Shown here piece after piece: positions 1 to 9,514 of a DNA stretch of 64,000 bases (the first letter of the stretch is position 1; each line of letters opens with the position of its first letter). The stretch lies in contig NZ_CP117880.1 in NCBI RefSeq assembly GCF_028736175.1, forward strand, positions 5,022,001-5,086,000. The letters run 5' to 3'. Position numbers and translations under genes: made by a program. The notes under the pieces are model-generated. The model saw only the letters and a program-made list of their open reading frames with translations. It made no database searches and was not told the origin of the DNA. The stretch is from Sphingobacterium oryzagri. GTDB taxonomy: Bacteria; Bacteroidota; Bacteroidia; Sphingobacteriales; Sphingobacteriaceae.

Positions 1-1
1 A

Positions 2-514
2 CAGATAAACTATGTCCGTCTTCCTGCCGGTAGTTCCAACGACAGTATGAAAAGTCTTTTTGCCGAAATAAAAGATGGAAAAAAGTCGATGGAAAAATTC
101 TATTCCAACACGAACGCTTTAGTGCCTCGTTATAAACCTTTCTTTCAGCAATTACTATCTTTGCCAGATTCCAGTGCTTTGGTTTACCACTGTACCGCAG
201 GTAAAGACAGGACAGGCATTGCTACAGCCCTTGTTCTGTATACACTAGGCGTGCCAAAAGAACAAATTATTGAAGACTACCTGTCGACTAATTATTACCG
301 GAAAGACGCGAATGAAGCGAGCATACAGCATATGATGCAGATGGGGCTATCTAAAGAAGCCGCTACGGACATTATGGGCGTACAGCAGAGTTACTTAGAA
401 GCGACCTTTGCCGCTATAGAGCAAGAATACGGCAGTATGCAAAAATTTTTGGCCGAAGGACTAGGTATTTCTGACGTAGAAATAGCACGACTGAAAGATG
501 CTTTTGTTAATTAA
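2..514 (+). CDS. Tyrosine-protein phosphatase family protein, C-terminal part (5' end outside window)
   Basis: The reading frame is open from the first bases of the window, so the N-terminus is missing; the first internal ATG at 47 is not a convincing start. The diagnostic feature is the P-loop HCTAGKDRTG (C-x5-R), the catalytic loop of bacterial tyrosine/lipid phosphatases of the Y_phosphatase3 type. Known family role: cysteine-dependent hydrolysis of phosphotyrosine or phosphoinositide. The C-terminal helical part is typical of the family. Substrate and cell location cannot be inferred because any signal peptide would lie upstream of the window. Confidence 0.85.
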   Translation, partial: QINYVRLPAGSSNDSMKSLFAEIKDGKKSMEKFYSNTNALVPRYKPFFQQLLSLPDSSALVYHCTAGKDRTGIATALVLYTLGVPKEQIIEDYLSTNYYRKDANEASIQHMMQMGLSKEAATDIMGVQQSYLEATFAAIEQEYGSMQKFLAEGLGISDVEIARLKDAFVN

Positions 515-560
515 TTAGGCTGCAACTACGCATGAGGCTGTCTAAAAAGTGATTAAATTT

Positions 561-645
561 CGTCATCGAGAAGGAGGAACGACGACGAAGCAATCTTATC
601 AAATAAAAATGCAGATTGCTTCGTCATACTTCCTCGCCATGATGC
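561..645. repeat. Palindromic intergenic repeat (REP/MITE-like hairpin)
   Basis: The inner arms GACGAAGCAATCT (584-596) and AGATTGCTTCGTC (613-625) are perfect 13-bp inverted repeats. Weaker outer pairing runs from CGTCATCGAG to CTCGCCATGATG. From memory, hairpins with a GACGAAGCAATCT core are dispersed in intergenic regions of many bacteria. A degenerate relative may sit near 3873-3910. No T-run follows, so it is not a clear terminator. Confidence 0.6.
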
Positions 646-793
646 ATTTTGAAGTTAATCGATTAGCTTTTTGTACAGGATCTTTCTTTCCCCATCCTTA
701 TGAATCCGCTTGTTAATAATGTACAGCAATTAAAATATCTTTTAGTATGTGCACTGCATATTGGTATTAGAATTTTAACTTTGAAAAAAAGCG

Positions 794-1030
794 ATGGAAA
801 AATCAAATGATCCGCTGCATGGAAAGCGGCTAGATACTATACTAGAAGAATTGCTAGAATATTTTGAAACGTTCGAAAAACTAGGTGAACAGATCAAAAT
901 CAAATGTTTTACCGACAACCCGAGCAAAAGCTCGTCTCTTAAATTTTTAAGGAAAACACCCTGGGCCAGAGCCAAAGTAGAAAGTTTGTATCTGTATGTG
1001 CTACGGAAGAAAAAGAAAAAAGATTTGTAA
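794..1030 (+). CDS. VF530 family (DUF2132) small DNA-binding protein
   Basis: A 78-residue protein whose whole length matches the VF530/DUF2132 pattern: DPLHGKRLDTILEEL near the N-terminus, then IKCFTDNP, and SLKFLRKTPWARAKVESLYL near the C-terminus. From memory the family is single-domain with a helical double-stranded-DNA-binding fold; its physiological role is unknown. It ends in a lysine-rich tail. It stands alone between a hairpin repeat and a non-coding stretch. The ATG at 794 gives the normal family length. Confidence 0.9.
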   Translation: MEKSNDPLHGKRLDTILEELLEYFETFEKLGEQIKIKCFTDNPSKSSSLKFLRKTPWARAKVESLYLYVLRKKKKKDL

Positions 1031-1460
1031 TTGCTTGGCTCCTGCTAATCATCGTCTAGTCGTATCGGCTTTATTCTACAAATAAAATTTACCAGACCGA
1101 AAACAGGCATATCACCCAAGGCATTCCTCCGGACTAAGTTCTTCGGGCGTCTGCGTTTACGCTTTGTATAATAGATTCGCTACTAAATTTGCTTATTCCC
1201 TCAAGTGAAAAAGACCATTATTTACTTCTTTTCCTGCTGCACAGCCCCTCCTTTAAAGCCCATACCATGTAAAGCGACAAGAACTACCTAGGTCGAAAAG
1301 CGAATAAAGCGGCTTATACTAGGCCGTTTTAAAAATGAAGATTTAAAATGACGATTTCCGGCTTTACTGTTCGCGCATGAACAATGCGATGTCCATTTTC
1401 GAACAGCTAACAAACGTAGCAAAAATTAAAAACACTGACTACAAGCGACTTATACTATTT
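1031..1460. other. Intergenic region, no gene seen
   Basis: No credible reading frame. The last ~100 bases (from about 1380) already resemble the upstream regions of the other two NTF2-like copies around 13690 and 46520, sharing a CGAACAGCTA stretch, so the duplicated unit probably begins here. Confidence 0.5.
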
Positions 1461-1613
1461 GGCAAAGCCCTTGCATTCCTATGATCAGCTGGACAAGGCT
1501 GGAATAATAAAGTCTGAATGCAGCGGTAAAAGTTTCACCGAGTAAATTTCTGTATTCACCGAGAAACAACCGTAATCCGTCTAATAGTCGTTCGTCAGCA
1601 GGATGCAGCACCG

Positions 1614-1621
1614 TACTTTTG
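1614..1621 (+). promoter_or_regulatory. Putative Bacteroidota -7 promoter element, copy 1
   Basis: TACTTTTG fits the Bacteroidota -7 consensus TAnnTTTG and is kept in all three copies of the unit. A TTC/TTT-containing -33 region lies about 20 bases upstream. It predicts a 5' UTR of roughly 50 bases, itself strongly conserved among copies. The element sits inside a small palindrome, TACTT-TTG-AAGTA. Confidence 0.5.
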
Positions 1622-1680
1622 AAGTATCAAATAGGAAATAATAACATATAGATATTAAAAGACATTAAAAAAACACAACC

Positions 1681-2106
1681 ATGAAAAAGACATTAACAAC
1701 CATCGCAGCAGCCATCATTATGATCAGCTCATTCTCTTCCTTCGCCGCAGAGAAAACCAATCCGTTGAAGAACGTAGAATCTGCAAAGATTATTAATACC
1801 TATCTGGAAGCGACTACGCTTGGCAGCATCGAACTCAATAAATTCCTTTTTGCTGATGATTTTCAGTACAGCAATAGCGCAAACAATGACACGTTCAACA
1901 AGCGCGAGTACAGCAATTTCTTAAAAGCACACAAAGGCGTAAACTTTGACTGCAAGACAAGCTATGAGATTTTGGATCAAAGTGGAAAGGCTTGTATGGC
2001 AAAAGCAACGATGGTTTTCGAGAATTTCACACGTGTAGACTACATCACGCTGAGCCAGGATCAGGACGGTTGGAAGGTGAGCAAGGTGGTGACTACTTAC
2101 CCGTAA
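1681..2106 (+). CDS. Exported NTF2-like / putative lumazine-binding protein, copy 1
   Basis: A 141-residue protein with a signal peptide (MKKTLTTIAAAIIMIS, cleavage near SSFAA) and a single small domain. The pattern of an early helix (TYLEATTLGSIELNKFLF), a middle strand/helix part and a final strand ending QDGWKVSKVVTTYP fits the SnoaL/NTF2-like cone fold annotated as 'putative lumazine-binding' in Bacteroidota. Two cysteines (in DCKTSY and GKACMA) could form a disulfide. The protein sequence is identical to copy 2, with about 12 silent changes by hand count. Function unknown; periplasmic location inferred. Confidence 0.8.
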   Translation: MKKTLTTIAAAIIMISSFSSFAAEKTNPLKNVESAKIINTYLEATTLGSIELNKFLFADDFQYSNSANNDTFNKREYSNFLKAHKGVNFDCKTSYEILDQSGKACMAKATMVFENFTRVDYITLSQDQDGWKVSKVVTTYP

Positions 2107-2170
2107 TAGTATAAGATTTTTGTTTTAATACCGCCATGTCGCGAGATATTGCATTGTTTAGTTTAGTTAT

Positions 2171-2194
2171 AAAGTCTGCAGCCATGCAGACTTT
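2171..2194 (+). terminator. Hairpin terminator of NTF2-like copy 1
   Basis: AAAGTCTGCA / TGCAGACTTT is a perfect 10-bp stem with a 4-base loop, followed by GTTGTTTT. The same hairpin ends the other two copies. Confidence 0.75.
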
Positions 2195-2231
2195 GTTGTT
2201 TTAAAATCAGACCTTTTTTGGGGTGAACTGG

Positions 2232-2462
2232 CTAATATACTCTGCTCACCACATTTTTACCGTTTAAAAACTTTGCTTCTGCATCAATCCATATACCTTT
2301 AGCATAAAAATCGAACTCTTTTTTTGAAAGCGGGAATTTAAGATTATAGAAAGAGTAAAATGAAGAATTCATAACATAATAAATCTCTTGGTCATTATTT
2401 GTTAATTTAACGAGCCAATCTTTTTCTTCGATAAAATTGACTTCGACGATTTCAAGTTTCAT
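2232..2462 (-). CDS. Hypothetical 76-residue protein
   Basis: A short acidic reading frame (MKLEIVEVNFIEEKD...) convergent with NTF2-like copy 1. It has no signal peptide or membrane segment and no recognised motif. The alternation of charged and aromatic residues looks protein-like (YYVMNSSFYSFYNLKFPL), and the frame replaces the DUF3253 operon found after the other two NTF2-like copies. No clear ribosome binding site is visible, which is common in Bacteroidota. Confidence 0.45.
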   Translation of the reverse strand: MKLEIVEVNFIEEKDWLVKLTNNDQEIYYVMNSSFYSFYNLKFPLSKKEFDFYAKGIWIDAEAKFLNGKNVVSRVY

Positions 2463-2661
2463 AGTTGGGGTGGATATTCAATTGATCTTTTTTATTAAAG
2501 CACAATTTATACTAAAAAAACCTAAATTATCTTGTCTTCGCTATACTTTGGATCAGCATTTACCACTTTTACGGTTTTAAGCGTCCTCCATTGCGTACCG
2601 CCCTACCACAACGTACATTTGTAAACGATAAGAATATAACACCTCAGTAATACCGATCTTT

Positions 2662-3681
2662 ATGAAAGCAAACTATATTCGAACCATCTACTTTTTTGCA
2701 CTGGCATTGCTGTCGCTAAATCTTTCAGCGCAAGAAACCATCGTGTCTGAGGGGTTGAACTACGACGAGCATACGAAGGGGTTCGTTCCGATTCCGGCAG
2801 CAGAGCGGTTACTGCAACATGTAACAGCGACAGCATATTACAAGGTGACCAATGAGGGGCACGTATTAGAAGGCGCGATCTTTGATAAACAAGGTAATCT
2901 ATTTTTCTGTGATGTCTCTGCACGGCGGGTTATGCGGTTAACACCCGATAAAGAGCTTTCTACGATCGTTACGCTCCATGAACTGAATCCCGGTGGCTTG
3001 GCATTTCATCAAGACGGAAGATTATTCATTGCAGCGCTTGACCTCGTTAGTCGGCGCGGGGCAATTCTTGCCGTAAATTCTGATGGCACGGAAATGCAGC
3101 GTATTATCACTCCGGAAGCGGGCTTTATGCCCAACGATCTGCTATTTGATCAACATGGTGGATTATATTTTACAGATTTTAAAGGTCAATCAACGGATCC
3201 TCAAGGCGCTGTTTATTATATTGCACCAAATCGCTCCACAGCGACATTGATTTTGCCCGGCCTGGCGATGGCAAACGGCATAGCTTTGAGTGCTGACGGC
3301 AAAACATTATGGGTTACAGAATTTGGTCGCAATCTTTTGCATAGAATCCTTCTTTCTGACGCAACAACGATTGCGCCTATCGGCACAGCCGTTGCTTATC
3401 ACTTTACGGGTCCGGCTCCCGACTCCATGCGCGCGGACGCAGACGGCAACTTGTACGTAGCGATCTACGGACAAGGTCGGATATTGGTATTTAACCCTGA
3501 TGGTATCCCGATTGGTCAGATTTTATATCCGGAAAGAACAGCCGGACACCACTTGCTATCAACCAGTCTGGCGATAAATCCAGAAACGAACGATCTATAT
3601 GGTGTTACCAGCGATGGCGACAAAGGTAATGGCGCTACGATATTCCACGCAAAATCGTTCGCAAAAGGCTTACTCCGTTAA
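2662..3681 (+). CDS. SMP-30/gluconolactonase/LRE family exported protein
   Basis: 339 residues with a signal peptide (hydrophobic stretch IYFFALALLSLNLSAQ, cleavage after SAQ). The mature part is a six-bladed beta-propeller of the SMP-30/Drp35 type: repeated motifs such as LEGAIFDKQGNLFFCDV, GGLAFHQDGRLFIAAL, PNDLLFDQHGGLYFTDF and ANGIALSADGKTLWVTE provide the acidic and asparagine residues that bind the catalytic divalent metal. Family members hydrolyse sugar lactones or related esters; the substrate here is unknown. It stands alone, so context gives no pathway. Confidence 0.85.
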   Translation: MKANYIRTIYFFALALLSLNLSAQETIVSEGLNYDEHTKGFVPIPAAERLLQHVTATAYYKVTNEGHVLEGAIFDKQGNLFFCDVSARRVMRLTPDKELSTIVTLHELNPGGLAFHQDGRLFIAALDLVSRRGAILAVNSDGTEMQRIITPEAGFMPNDLLFDQHGGLYFTDFKGQSTDPQGAVYYIAPNRSTATLILPGLAMANGIALSADGKTLWVTEFGRNLLHRILLSDATTIAPIGTAVAYHFTGPAPDSMRADADGNLYVAIYGQGRILVFNPDGIPIGQILYPERTAGHHLLSTSLAINPETNDLYGVTSDGDKGNGATIFHAKSFAKGLLR

Positions 3682-4020
3682 ACTATTGCTAAGCGAAATG
3701 TAGCAAGTAAAGCAGCGAAATTGATAACAGGTTACAGATTTTTTTACCCTATTTCCTAAATAAGCCGAGCGATAGTGTCATATGCAGGCGGTATAGCGCA
3801 TTTTAATCGGATAAAAAACTTTACTGATGCTCGAAAAGTTAAAGGATCGTTCTCTCTACAAATGATAGAACACGACGAATGAAGCGATTTGACAAGCAGA
3901 TCTGCTTCATGTTAGTATCATTTCACGTCTCAGTCTCGCTTGAAACAGGAAATTTGAAATTACTATTTAGATTTATTCTATATTGGTGCTATATTTGAAA
4001 ACATATTTGTACATATAGCA
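3682..4020. other. Intergenic region upstream of the ECF sigma gene
   Basis: No gene. A short inverted repeat, ATGAAGC ... GCTTCAT around 3877-3908, with an internal AGCAGATCTGCT palindrome, may be a decayed relative of the hairpin at 561-645. The sigma-factor promoter should lie in the AT-rich last 70 bases. Confidence 0.35.
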
Positions 4021-4536
4021 ATGTCCTCCTCAACCAGCATAAATGAAGAAACCTTCAAAGTCATTTTTGAGCGGTACTGGAAAGCGCTTGTTGGTTTTTG
4101 TCAGCATCATACCGATAGTGAAGAGGTAGGAATGGATATCGTACAAGATATCTTTTGTTCGATTTGGAAACGACGAGATTCTTTAGTCATCCAGGTAGAT
4201 ATGGAGCACTATCTTTTCCGCGCTGCTCGATTAAAGATCAGCGATTACTACCGCAAAAAATATAGTCAAACTTCTTATGAAGAATCGTTGTCACACGATC
4301 AGCAAGCATACAGCAACGTCACAGAAGAGCTGATAGAGGTTCGCGAATTAGAAAATAGATTATCAATCACCGTAGATCGGCTTCCTGCGCGTTGTAAACA
4401 AGTATATCGGTTAAGCCGGGAAAGTGGTCGCTCTATTCCAGAAATAGCGACCTTGTTGAATCTTTCAGAAAAAACCGTCGAAGCACATCTTACTAAGGCA
4501 CTGCGTAATATAAGAGCGCGCCTTGCTCGTTATTAG
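4021..4536 (+). CDS. ECF RNA polymerase sigma factor (FecI-like)
   Basis: 171 residues with only sigma regions 2 and 4. Region 2 includes MDIVQDIFCSIWKRRD (about 38-55) for core binding and -10 recognition. Region 4 is the helix-turn-helix RSIPEIATLLNLSEKTVEAHLTKAL (about 140-165). Such factors recruit RNA polymerase to a few promoters when their membrane anti-sigma releases them. The next genes are a FecR anti-sigma and a TonB receptor with an STN domain, which is the classic cell-surface signalling order. The predicted target is the downstream receptor operon. Confidence 0.93.
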   Translation: MSSSTSINEETFKVIFERYWKALVGFCQHHTDSEEVGMDIVQDIFCSIWKRRDSLVIQVDMEHYLFRAARLKISDYYRKKYSQTSYEESLSHDQQAYSNVTEELIEVRELENRLSITVDRLPARCKQVYRLSRESGRSIPEIATLLNLSEKTVEAHLTKALRNIRARLARY

Positions 4537-4592
4537 TATTTTTTATTTAGACTAAGGGTAAATACCATCTTACACGACTAGTGTTTAAAGAA

Positions 4593-5540
4593 ATGATGGA
4601 AGTAAACGCCCAATTGCTAAAAAAATACTGGTCTGGACAATGTACTCCCGAAGAAAAAACATTGGTGCAGGATTGGCTAAAAAAAGGCAATCCTGATACG
4701 GAGTTTGCTATTCGTGGTGATGAGCAACAAATAAAAGACAAGATTTGGAACAGCATTGTTGGGCAGGATAGCGGCGAAACAAACCCAATAGCATCGCCGG
4801 AAAGACCAACGTTTCGCTACCTTTGGCCTGCAGCGGCCGCGATTTTAGCCATCCTTTCTTTTGCTGCTGCTTTCTTTTATTATCGTTCCACGTTGACAAG
4901 CGAAGTACAGTATGTGGAAGTCGTAGCAAAAGATGGTCAGCATGCGCAGGTTACGCTCGCTGACGGCAGTAAAATTTTGCTAAACGCTCGTAGTCGGCTT
5001 CGTTATCCGAAAACATTTGAGGGCGCTCAGCGCAGCGTGTCGCTTGAAGGCGAAGGCTATTTTGATATTGCGAAAGATCCGGAAAAACCTTTTATCATCA
5101 GCACACAACAACTAACCATAAAAGTTTTAGGAACCGAGTTCAATGTCAAGGAAATTGAAGGGCAGCAGCCTGCTGTTGCTGTATCCGAAGGGAAAGTAAA
5201 GCTCATCAGCAATCTGTTGAACGATTCTTTGTTATTAACCGCTCATCAATACGGTTTGTTAACCGATAAGGGACTTTTGCGACATGATATGCGCAGCGAT
5301 AAGTCGTTTGCCTGGAAAGCAGGCGAATTAATACTGGATGACCTTAGCCTTGCACAGGCCACTATTGAACTGGAGCGCCGATACGGCATCAACATACAGG
5401 TCGTTGATAACGACTTGCTGCAAAAAAGGATTAGAGCTGTATTTCACAAAGAAGCCATGCCCGAGGTGATACAACTTATCGCCTCCGCATTGGGCACATC
5501 GTATACGATTAAAAACAAGGAGGTAACATTCGGCAGGTAA
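4593..5540 (+). CDS. FecR family anti-sigma factor / signal transducer
   Basis: About 315 residues. The N-terminal cytoplasmic part (LLKKYWSGQCTPEEKTLVQDWL) should bind the sigma factor; one membrane helix follows near residues 75-100 (LWPAAAAILAILSFAAAFFY). The periplasmic FecR domain starts with VTLADGSKILLNARSRLRYP, and the C-terminal DUF4974-like region (VIQLIASALGTSYTIKNKEV) resembles an STN-type fold. A GTG at 4581 extends the frame, but the ATGs at 4593/4596 are more likely starts. It lies about 55 bases after the sigma gene and is probably co-transcribed. Confidence 0.92.
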   Translation: MMEVNAQLLKKYWSGQCTPEEKTLVQDWLKKGNPDTEFAIRGDEQQIKDKIWNSIVGQDSGETNPIASPERPTFRYLWPAAAAILAILSFAAAFFYYRSTLTSEVQYVEVVAKDGQHAQVTLADGSKILLNARSRLRYPKTFEGAQRSVSLEGEGYFDIAKDPEKPFIISTQQLTIKVLGTEFNVKEIEGQQPAVAVSEGKVKLISNLLNDSLLLTAHQYGLLTDKGLLRHDMRSDKSFAWKAGELILDDLSLAQATIELERRYGINIQVVDNDLLQKRIRAVFHKEAMPEVIQLIASALGTSYTIKNKEVTFGR

Positions 5541-5645
5541 CATTCAAGAATAAATAGCCCGGTGTACCCTTCGTCAAAATTGTCCACCGGGCAAAAGAAA
5601 TGAAATCAAATCAATCTATTTAATTACATAACCCTTATCAAAAAT

Positions 5646-8237
5646 ATGAACTTTTTGCTGTTTCTACACATGCAATTCAAAGAAGGCGCAAAAGTACTTC
5701 TACTGCTTACCCTACTTTTCGCACATACCCTTACGGCCCGTGCACAACATCAAATACTGGAAAAAACCATCACCTTAAAACAAAAAAACCAACCATTTGA
5801 GCATGTGGTGAAAAAACTGGAAGAAGTATCTGGTGCCCGTTTTATCTACAGTCCATCCACTTTTAACAGCACGAGGCTCCTTACAGTAGAAGTGACCAAT
5901 GAAACATTGGGCAACGTCATCCGGCTTGTATTTGGCAACCAAGCCAGCATAGAAACCGGTTCTGGAAATGCTATTTCTGTTTCTTTAAATCATAACCCCG
6001 GCAAGATATCCGGTGTCACGCTGACCAGTGATTCCAAACCAATTGGCTATGTGACCATCTCCTTAAATGGCAAAAAGATACAAGCCGATGAAAAAGGTCG
6101 CTTTGTCTTTACAGACATTCCGCCGGGCACGCATACATTGATCGCTGCATATGTAGGCGTTAAAAAACAGCGCACCACTGTGCTCGTAAAAGAAAACGAT
6201 AACGTAGAAGTTACGTTTCGCATGTCTGAAAATGCAGAAGCTTTGGAGGAAGTCATTGTTAACGGCGAGCGAGTAAACCGGTTTGCCAACAAAGAAACGG
6301 CTTATGTGGCGCGTATGCCACTTACCAATATTGAAAATCCGCAGGTATATAGTGTGGTTACAAAACAACTGATTCAGGAGCAGGCTTCGTTCACGATCGC
6401 TGATGCGATACGAAATGCGACAGGAACCGTTTCGGTAACCAATCCTTCTGGCGGTGTTTCTGCTTTTTTTAGAGGATTTGGAGTCGGCATAAACGCCAGA
6501 AACGGCATGGAATCTACGACGGAGCGTTCTGCCATGGATTTGGCCAATGTAGAGCGCATCGAAGTAATGAAAGGACCATCCGGTACGCTCTTTGGCTCTG
6601 CTGTTTCTTCTTTTGGCGGCGTGGTCAATTTGGTTACGAAAAAACCAATTGAAGCTAAACGCACAGAGTTGACTTACATGAATGGAAGCTTTGGCCTTAA
6701 TCGACTAACAGTGGATGTAAACAGTCCGTTGGACAGTGCAAAAAAAGTGCTATTTCGGGCAAATGCTGCACTACACCGTGAACGAAGCTTCCTGGACTAT
6801 GGATTTAACAACACCTTTCTGTTTGCGCCCAGTTTGAGCTATCGCGTAGACGAGCGATTGACACTGAATGTGGATGCCGAGGTGCTTCAAGTGCACAACA
6901 CGCAACCAATGAATTTTCTGATCCGCTCGGCAGCGATCACGCAGCCGAGCGATATCCTGCTCGACTACCGGTCAACACTGTATCACGATAATGTGGACGT
7001 GAAGAATTATGCCACGAGGGTATTTGCCGAAGCGGTGTACAAAATTTCCGATAAAATTCGCTCGACAACACTCTTTTCTTATGTTTCTGAAAACGTGGAA
7101 CGTAGTTACCAACGACCGGTTATCTGGAGCAGTCCGACAACCGCCACACGTGCTTCTGCCGTTTATGGGCCTGTCTACAATGGATACACCAATCTTCAAC
7201 AAAATTTCAATGCCGAGTTGCAAACCGGCTTTATAAAACATAACCTGCTGGTAGGCGCTAACTTCAGAAATTATAGTTCCAATTTTCTTTTCTCCGAAGC
7301 CGCTATCATTGATCAGGTAGACATCACCCAGCCGTTTCAACCTGTCACACGTCAAGATATTGATGCATTAACATCCTTTGCACCTTATCCAACGCCGACG
7401 CAGAATACCCTAAGCGCTTACGTATCTGATATGCTAACGGTGCTGCCCCGATTGTCGCTGATGCTTTCGCTACGTGTAGATCATTTCGATCGTAAAGCGA
7501 CGCCGGGAGCCGAAGACGAATTTAAACAAACGTCTTTAGCACCGAAATTGGGCGTCGTGTATCAGGTTCTTCCAGATCGACTCTCTGTATTTGGAAACTA
7601 CATGAGCGGCTTTCAAAATATTGCGCCAGCGATTCAGCCGGATGGCAGCAGACTCGTGCTCAACCCGATATTTGCCAAACAATCAGAAGCCGGCATCAAG
7701 GCCGAATTATTGGGCAAGCGGCTTTCTATGACAGGAAGTTATTACTACATCGATATTGCTAATGCGACACGGTTGAACGCCGAGCTGTTTACGTTACAGG
7801 ATGGTCAACAAGTGAGCAAAGGATTTGATCTGGAAGTATTGGCTGAACCTATCCGCGGACTAAATTTGCTAGCGGGCTATGCATTTAACGATAATCGCAT
7901 CGTAAAAGCGAGTACAGATGCATCGATAGATGGCAACAAGTCATCCAATGCGCCAGAAAATGTAGCAAATCTATGGGCGTCGTATACGCTGCAACGTACA
8001 GCAAAAGGACTAGGTGTTGGATTTGGAATTAATTACGTCGATAAAATGTTCCGATCTACGGACAATGTTTTCTTTATTCCTTCGTATACCCTCGCCAATG
8101 CTACGCTCTTTTACAACAAGCAGGCTTGGGGCGTACAAGTCAAAGCAAACAACATTTTTAATGAACGATATTGGGACAATTGGGGTAATGCACAAGCACC
8201 CGCTAATTATGTAGCCAGTCTATCTTTCAGGTTTTAA
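5646..8237 (+). CDS. TonB-dependent (siderophore-type) outer membrane receptor with STN signalling domain
   Basis: 863 residues: signal peptide ending near TARAQ; an STN/secretin-like domain (about 45-105, FEHVVKKLEEVSGARFIYSP); a carboxypeptidase-regulatory-like domain (about 115-200); plug (about 215-330, with EEVIVNGERVN and VERIEVMKGPSGTLFGS); and a barrel ending in aromatic ASLSFRF. The STN domain indicates a transducer-type receptor that contacts the periplasmic FecR when ligand binds. The neighbouring PepSY protein supports iron-siderophore uptake. An alternative ATG at 5670 gives a more classical signal peptide. The ligand is unknown. Confidence 0.93.
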   Translation: MNFLLFLHMQFKEGAKVLLLLTLLFAHTLTARAQHQILEKTITLKQKNQPFEHVVKKLEEVSGARFIYSPSTFNSTRLLTVEVTNETLGNVIRLVFGNQASIETGSGNAISVSLNHNPGKISGVTLTSDSKPIGYVTISLNGKKIQADEKGRFVFTDIPPGTHTLIAAYVGVKKQRTTVLVKENDNVEVTFRMSENAEALEEVIVNGERVNRFANKETAYVARMPLTNIENPQVYSVVTKQLIQEQASFTIADAIRNATGTVSVTNPSGGVSAFFRGFGVGINARNGMESTTERSAMDLANVERIEVMKGPSGTLFGSAVSSFGGVVNLVTKKPIEAKRTELTYMNGSFGLNRLTVDVNSPLDSAKKVLFRANAALHRERSFLDYGFNNTFLFAPSLSYRVDERLTLNVDAEVLQVHNTQPMNFLIRSAAITQPSDILLDYRSTLYHDNVDVKNYATRVFAEAVYKISDKIRSTTLFSYVSENVERSYQRPVIWSSPTTATRASAVYGPVYNGYTNLQQNFNAELQTGFIKHNLLVGANFRNYSSNFLFSEAAIIDQVDITQPFQPVTRQDIDALTSFAPYPTPTQNTLSAYVSDMLTVLPRLSLMLSLRVDHFDRKATPGAEDEFKQTSLAPKLGVVYQVLPDRLSVFGNYMSGFQNIAPAIQPDGSRLVLNPIFAKQSEAGIKAELLGKRLSMTGSYYYIDIANATRLNAELFTLQDGQQVSKGFDLEVLAEPIRGLNLLAGYAFNDNRIVKASTDASIDGNKSSNAPENVANLWASYTLQRTAKGLGVGFGINYVDKMFRSTDNVFFIPSYTLANATLFYNKQAWGVQVKANNIFNERYWDNWGNAQAPANYVASLSFRF

Positions 8238-8320
8238 TCGCATTGCAAATTTATAGCGAAGGGACTGTCTCCTCTATTTGTGGTAAGCAAAAGTAGGAGG
8301 CAGCTTCCTTCATCAAAAAA

Positions 8321-9514
8321 ATGGCACGTAGTAAAAAAAATTGGCGAAAAATACATCTCTGGCTGGGCGTCATTTCCAGTCCTATTGTATTCATATTGGG
8401 CATTACCGGCTGCATATTAGCATTCGACGAAGAGTTGGAAGCACATTTCAATAGGCGCAGCATCGATTCGGGTGGGAAGACCGAAATGCCGCTTGGCCAG
8501 CTTATCCAGACCGCGCAAGCGACATGGACTAAAGAAAAAAAAATAACGGTAATAGAAATTCCCAATGTAGCTGACCGGCCTTGGCGTTTTCGATCATTTC
8601 AAGAAGGCGACAACAGCGGAATTTGGTACTGGAATGAGAAAGCATATTACGAATCTCTCTTTGTCAATCCATACACGGCGCAGGTTATTGCTCATGAAAA
8701 CTCAGAATTTGATTTCTTTCGCATTGTACTCTATTTACATTGGAGTCTGTTGTTTAAAACATCCATCGGACAACCTATCGTAGGTGTTGCGACGTTGCTC
8801 TATTTCTTATCATTGATCACCGGAATCTACCTGTGGTGGCCCAACAACAAGAAGAATGTCAATAAGCGGCTCCGCTTTAAGTGGAAAGCTTCGACCGGAA
8901 TTAAGCGTAAGATCTATGACCTCCATAATATTCTTGGATTTTACATATTAAGTATCGGCATATTGTTGGCGCTGACCGGCATGGTATGGGCATTTCCGAG
9001 CGTGGGCGCGCTTATTCAAAACGGATTGGACGCACAATCCGTTAAAAAAACAGCAAGTATAGATAAGCCGCGTGTAGAACAAGCAACAGATCCGTATGGC
9101 AAAATACTCGAATATATGCGCAAAAACTATCCAAATGCGTCCGGCTATATTTTCTACAATACGACCATCACTTCGGATCATCGAATAAGTGCTTTAGTAA
9201 GGTATGAAAAGGCCTTTAAGGACGTTATTGTGCTGGCGGATATTCGCTCTGGAGAAGTGCATTCGACAATTGGGTTTAATGACAAAACTGCGGGTCAACA
9301 ATTTCGAGAATGGAACTACGATATTCACGTTGGCCGTGCGCTTGGCATCTGGGGCAAAATGTTGGTATTTATTGCTTCGTTAGTCTCTGCCTCACTGCCG
9401 CTGACTGGCATGTTAATCTGGTTCAATAGAGACAAAGGTAAAACGATACGCCGTCCATTTTATCGGCGCAAAAAACGCGCAAGCTTAAATGCTGGCACGC
9501 GCGGCGAAAAGTGA
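8321..9514 (+). CDS. PepSY-associated TM helix protein (putative ferric-siderophore reductase, PiuB-like)
   Basis: 397 residues with four predicted membrane regions: near 14-35 (GVISSPIVFILGITGCILAF), 130-170 (ending FLSLITGIYLWW), 200-225 (LGFYILSIGILLALTGMVW) and 345-368. Periplasmic PepSY-like segments lie between them. Conserved histidines at helix edges (HLWLG, LHWSLLF, DLHNILG, DIHVGRALG) fit haem or iron ligation in this family. It begins 83 bases after the receptor gene, probably in the same operon. Family members are iron-regulated and proposed to reduce siderophore-bound iron in the periplasm; that role is inferred here. Confidence 0.88.
   Translation: MARSKKNWRKIHLWLGVISSPIVFILGITGCILAFDEELEAHFNRRSIDSGGKTEMPLGQLIQTAQATWTKEKKITVIEIPNVADRPWRFRSFQEGDNSGIWYWNEKAYYESLFVNPYTAQVIAHENSEFDFFRIVLYLHWSLLFKTSIGQPIVGVATLLYFLSLITGIYLWWPNNKKNVNKRLRFKWKASTGIKRKIYDLHNILGFYILSIGILLALTGMVWAFPSVGALIQNGLDAQSVKKTASIDKPRVEQATDPYGKILEYMRKNYPNASGYIFYNTTITSDHRISALVRYEKAFKDVIVLADIRSGEVHSTIGFNDKTAGQQFREWNYDIHVGRALGIWGKMLVFIASLVSASLPLTGMLIWFNRDKGKTIRRPFYRRKKRASLNAGTRGEK

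Larger units (their letters stand above)
1461..2206 (+). repeat. Triplicated unit, copy 1 (leader, NTF2-like gene, 3' UTR)
   Basis: The ~220-base leader, the coding region and the ~100-base 3' tail recur at 13771-14516 and 46603-47345. Copies 1 and 2 are near identical; copy 3 has a diverged distal leader but conserved sequence from the promoter onward. Unlike copies 2 and 3, this copy is not followed by the DUF3253/2H/DUF2256/DUF4385 operon. Confidence 0.85.
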
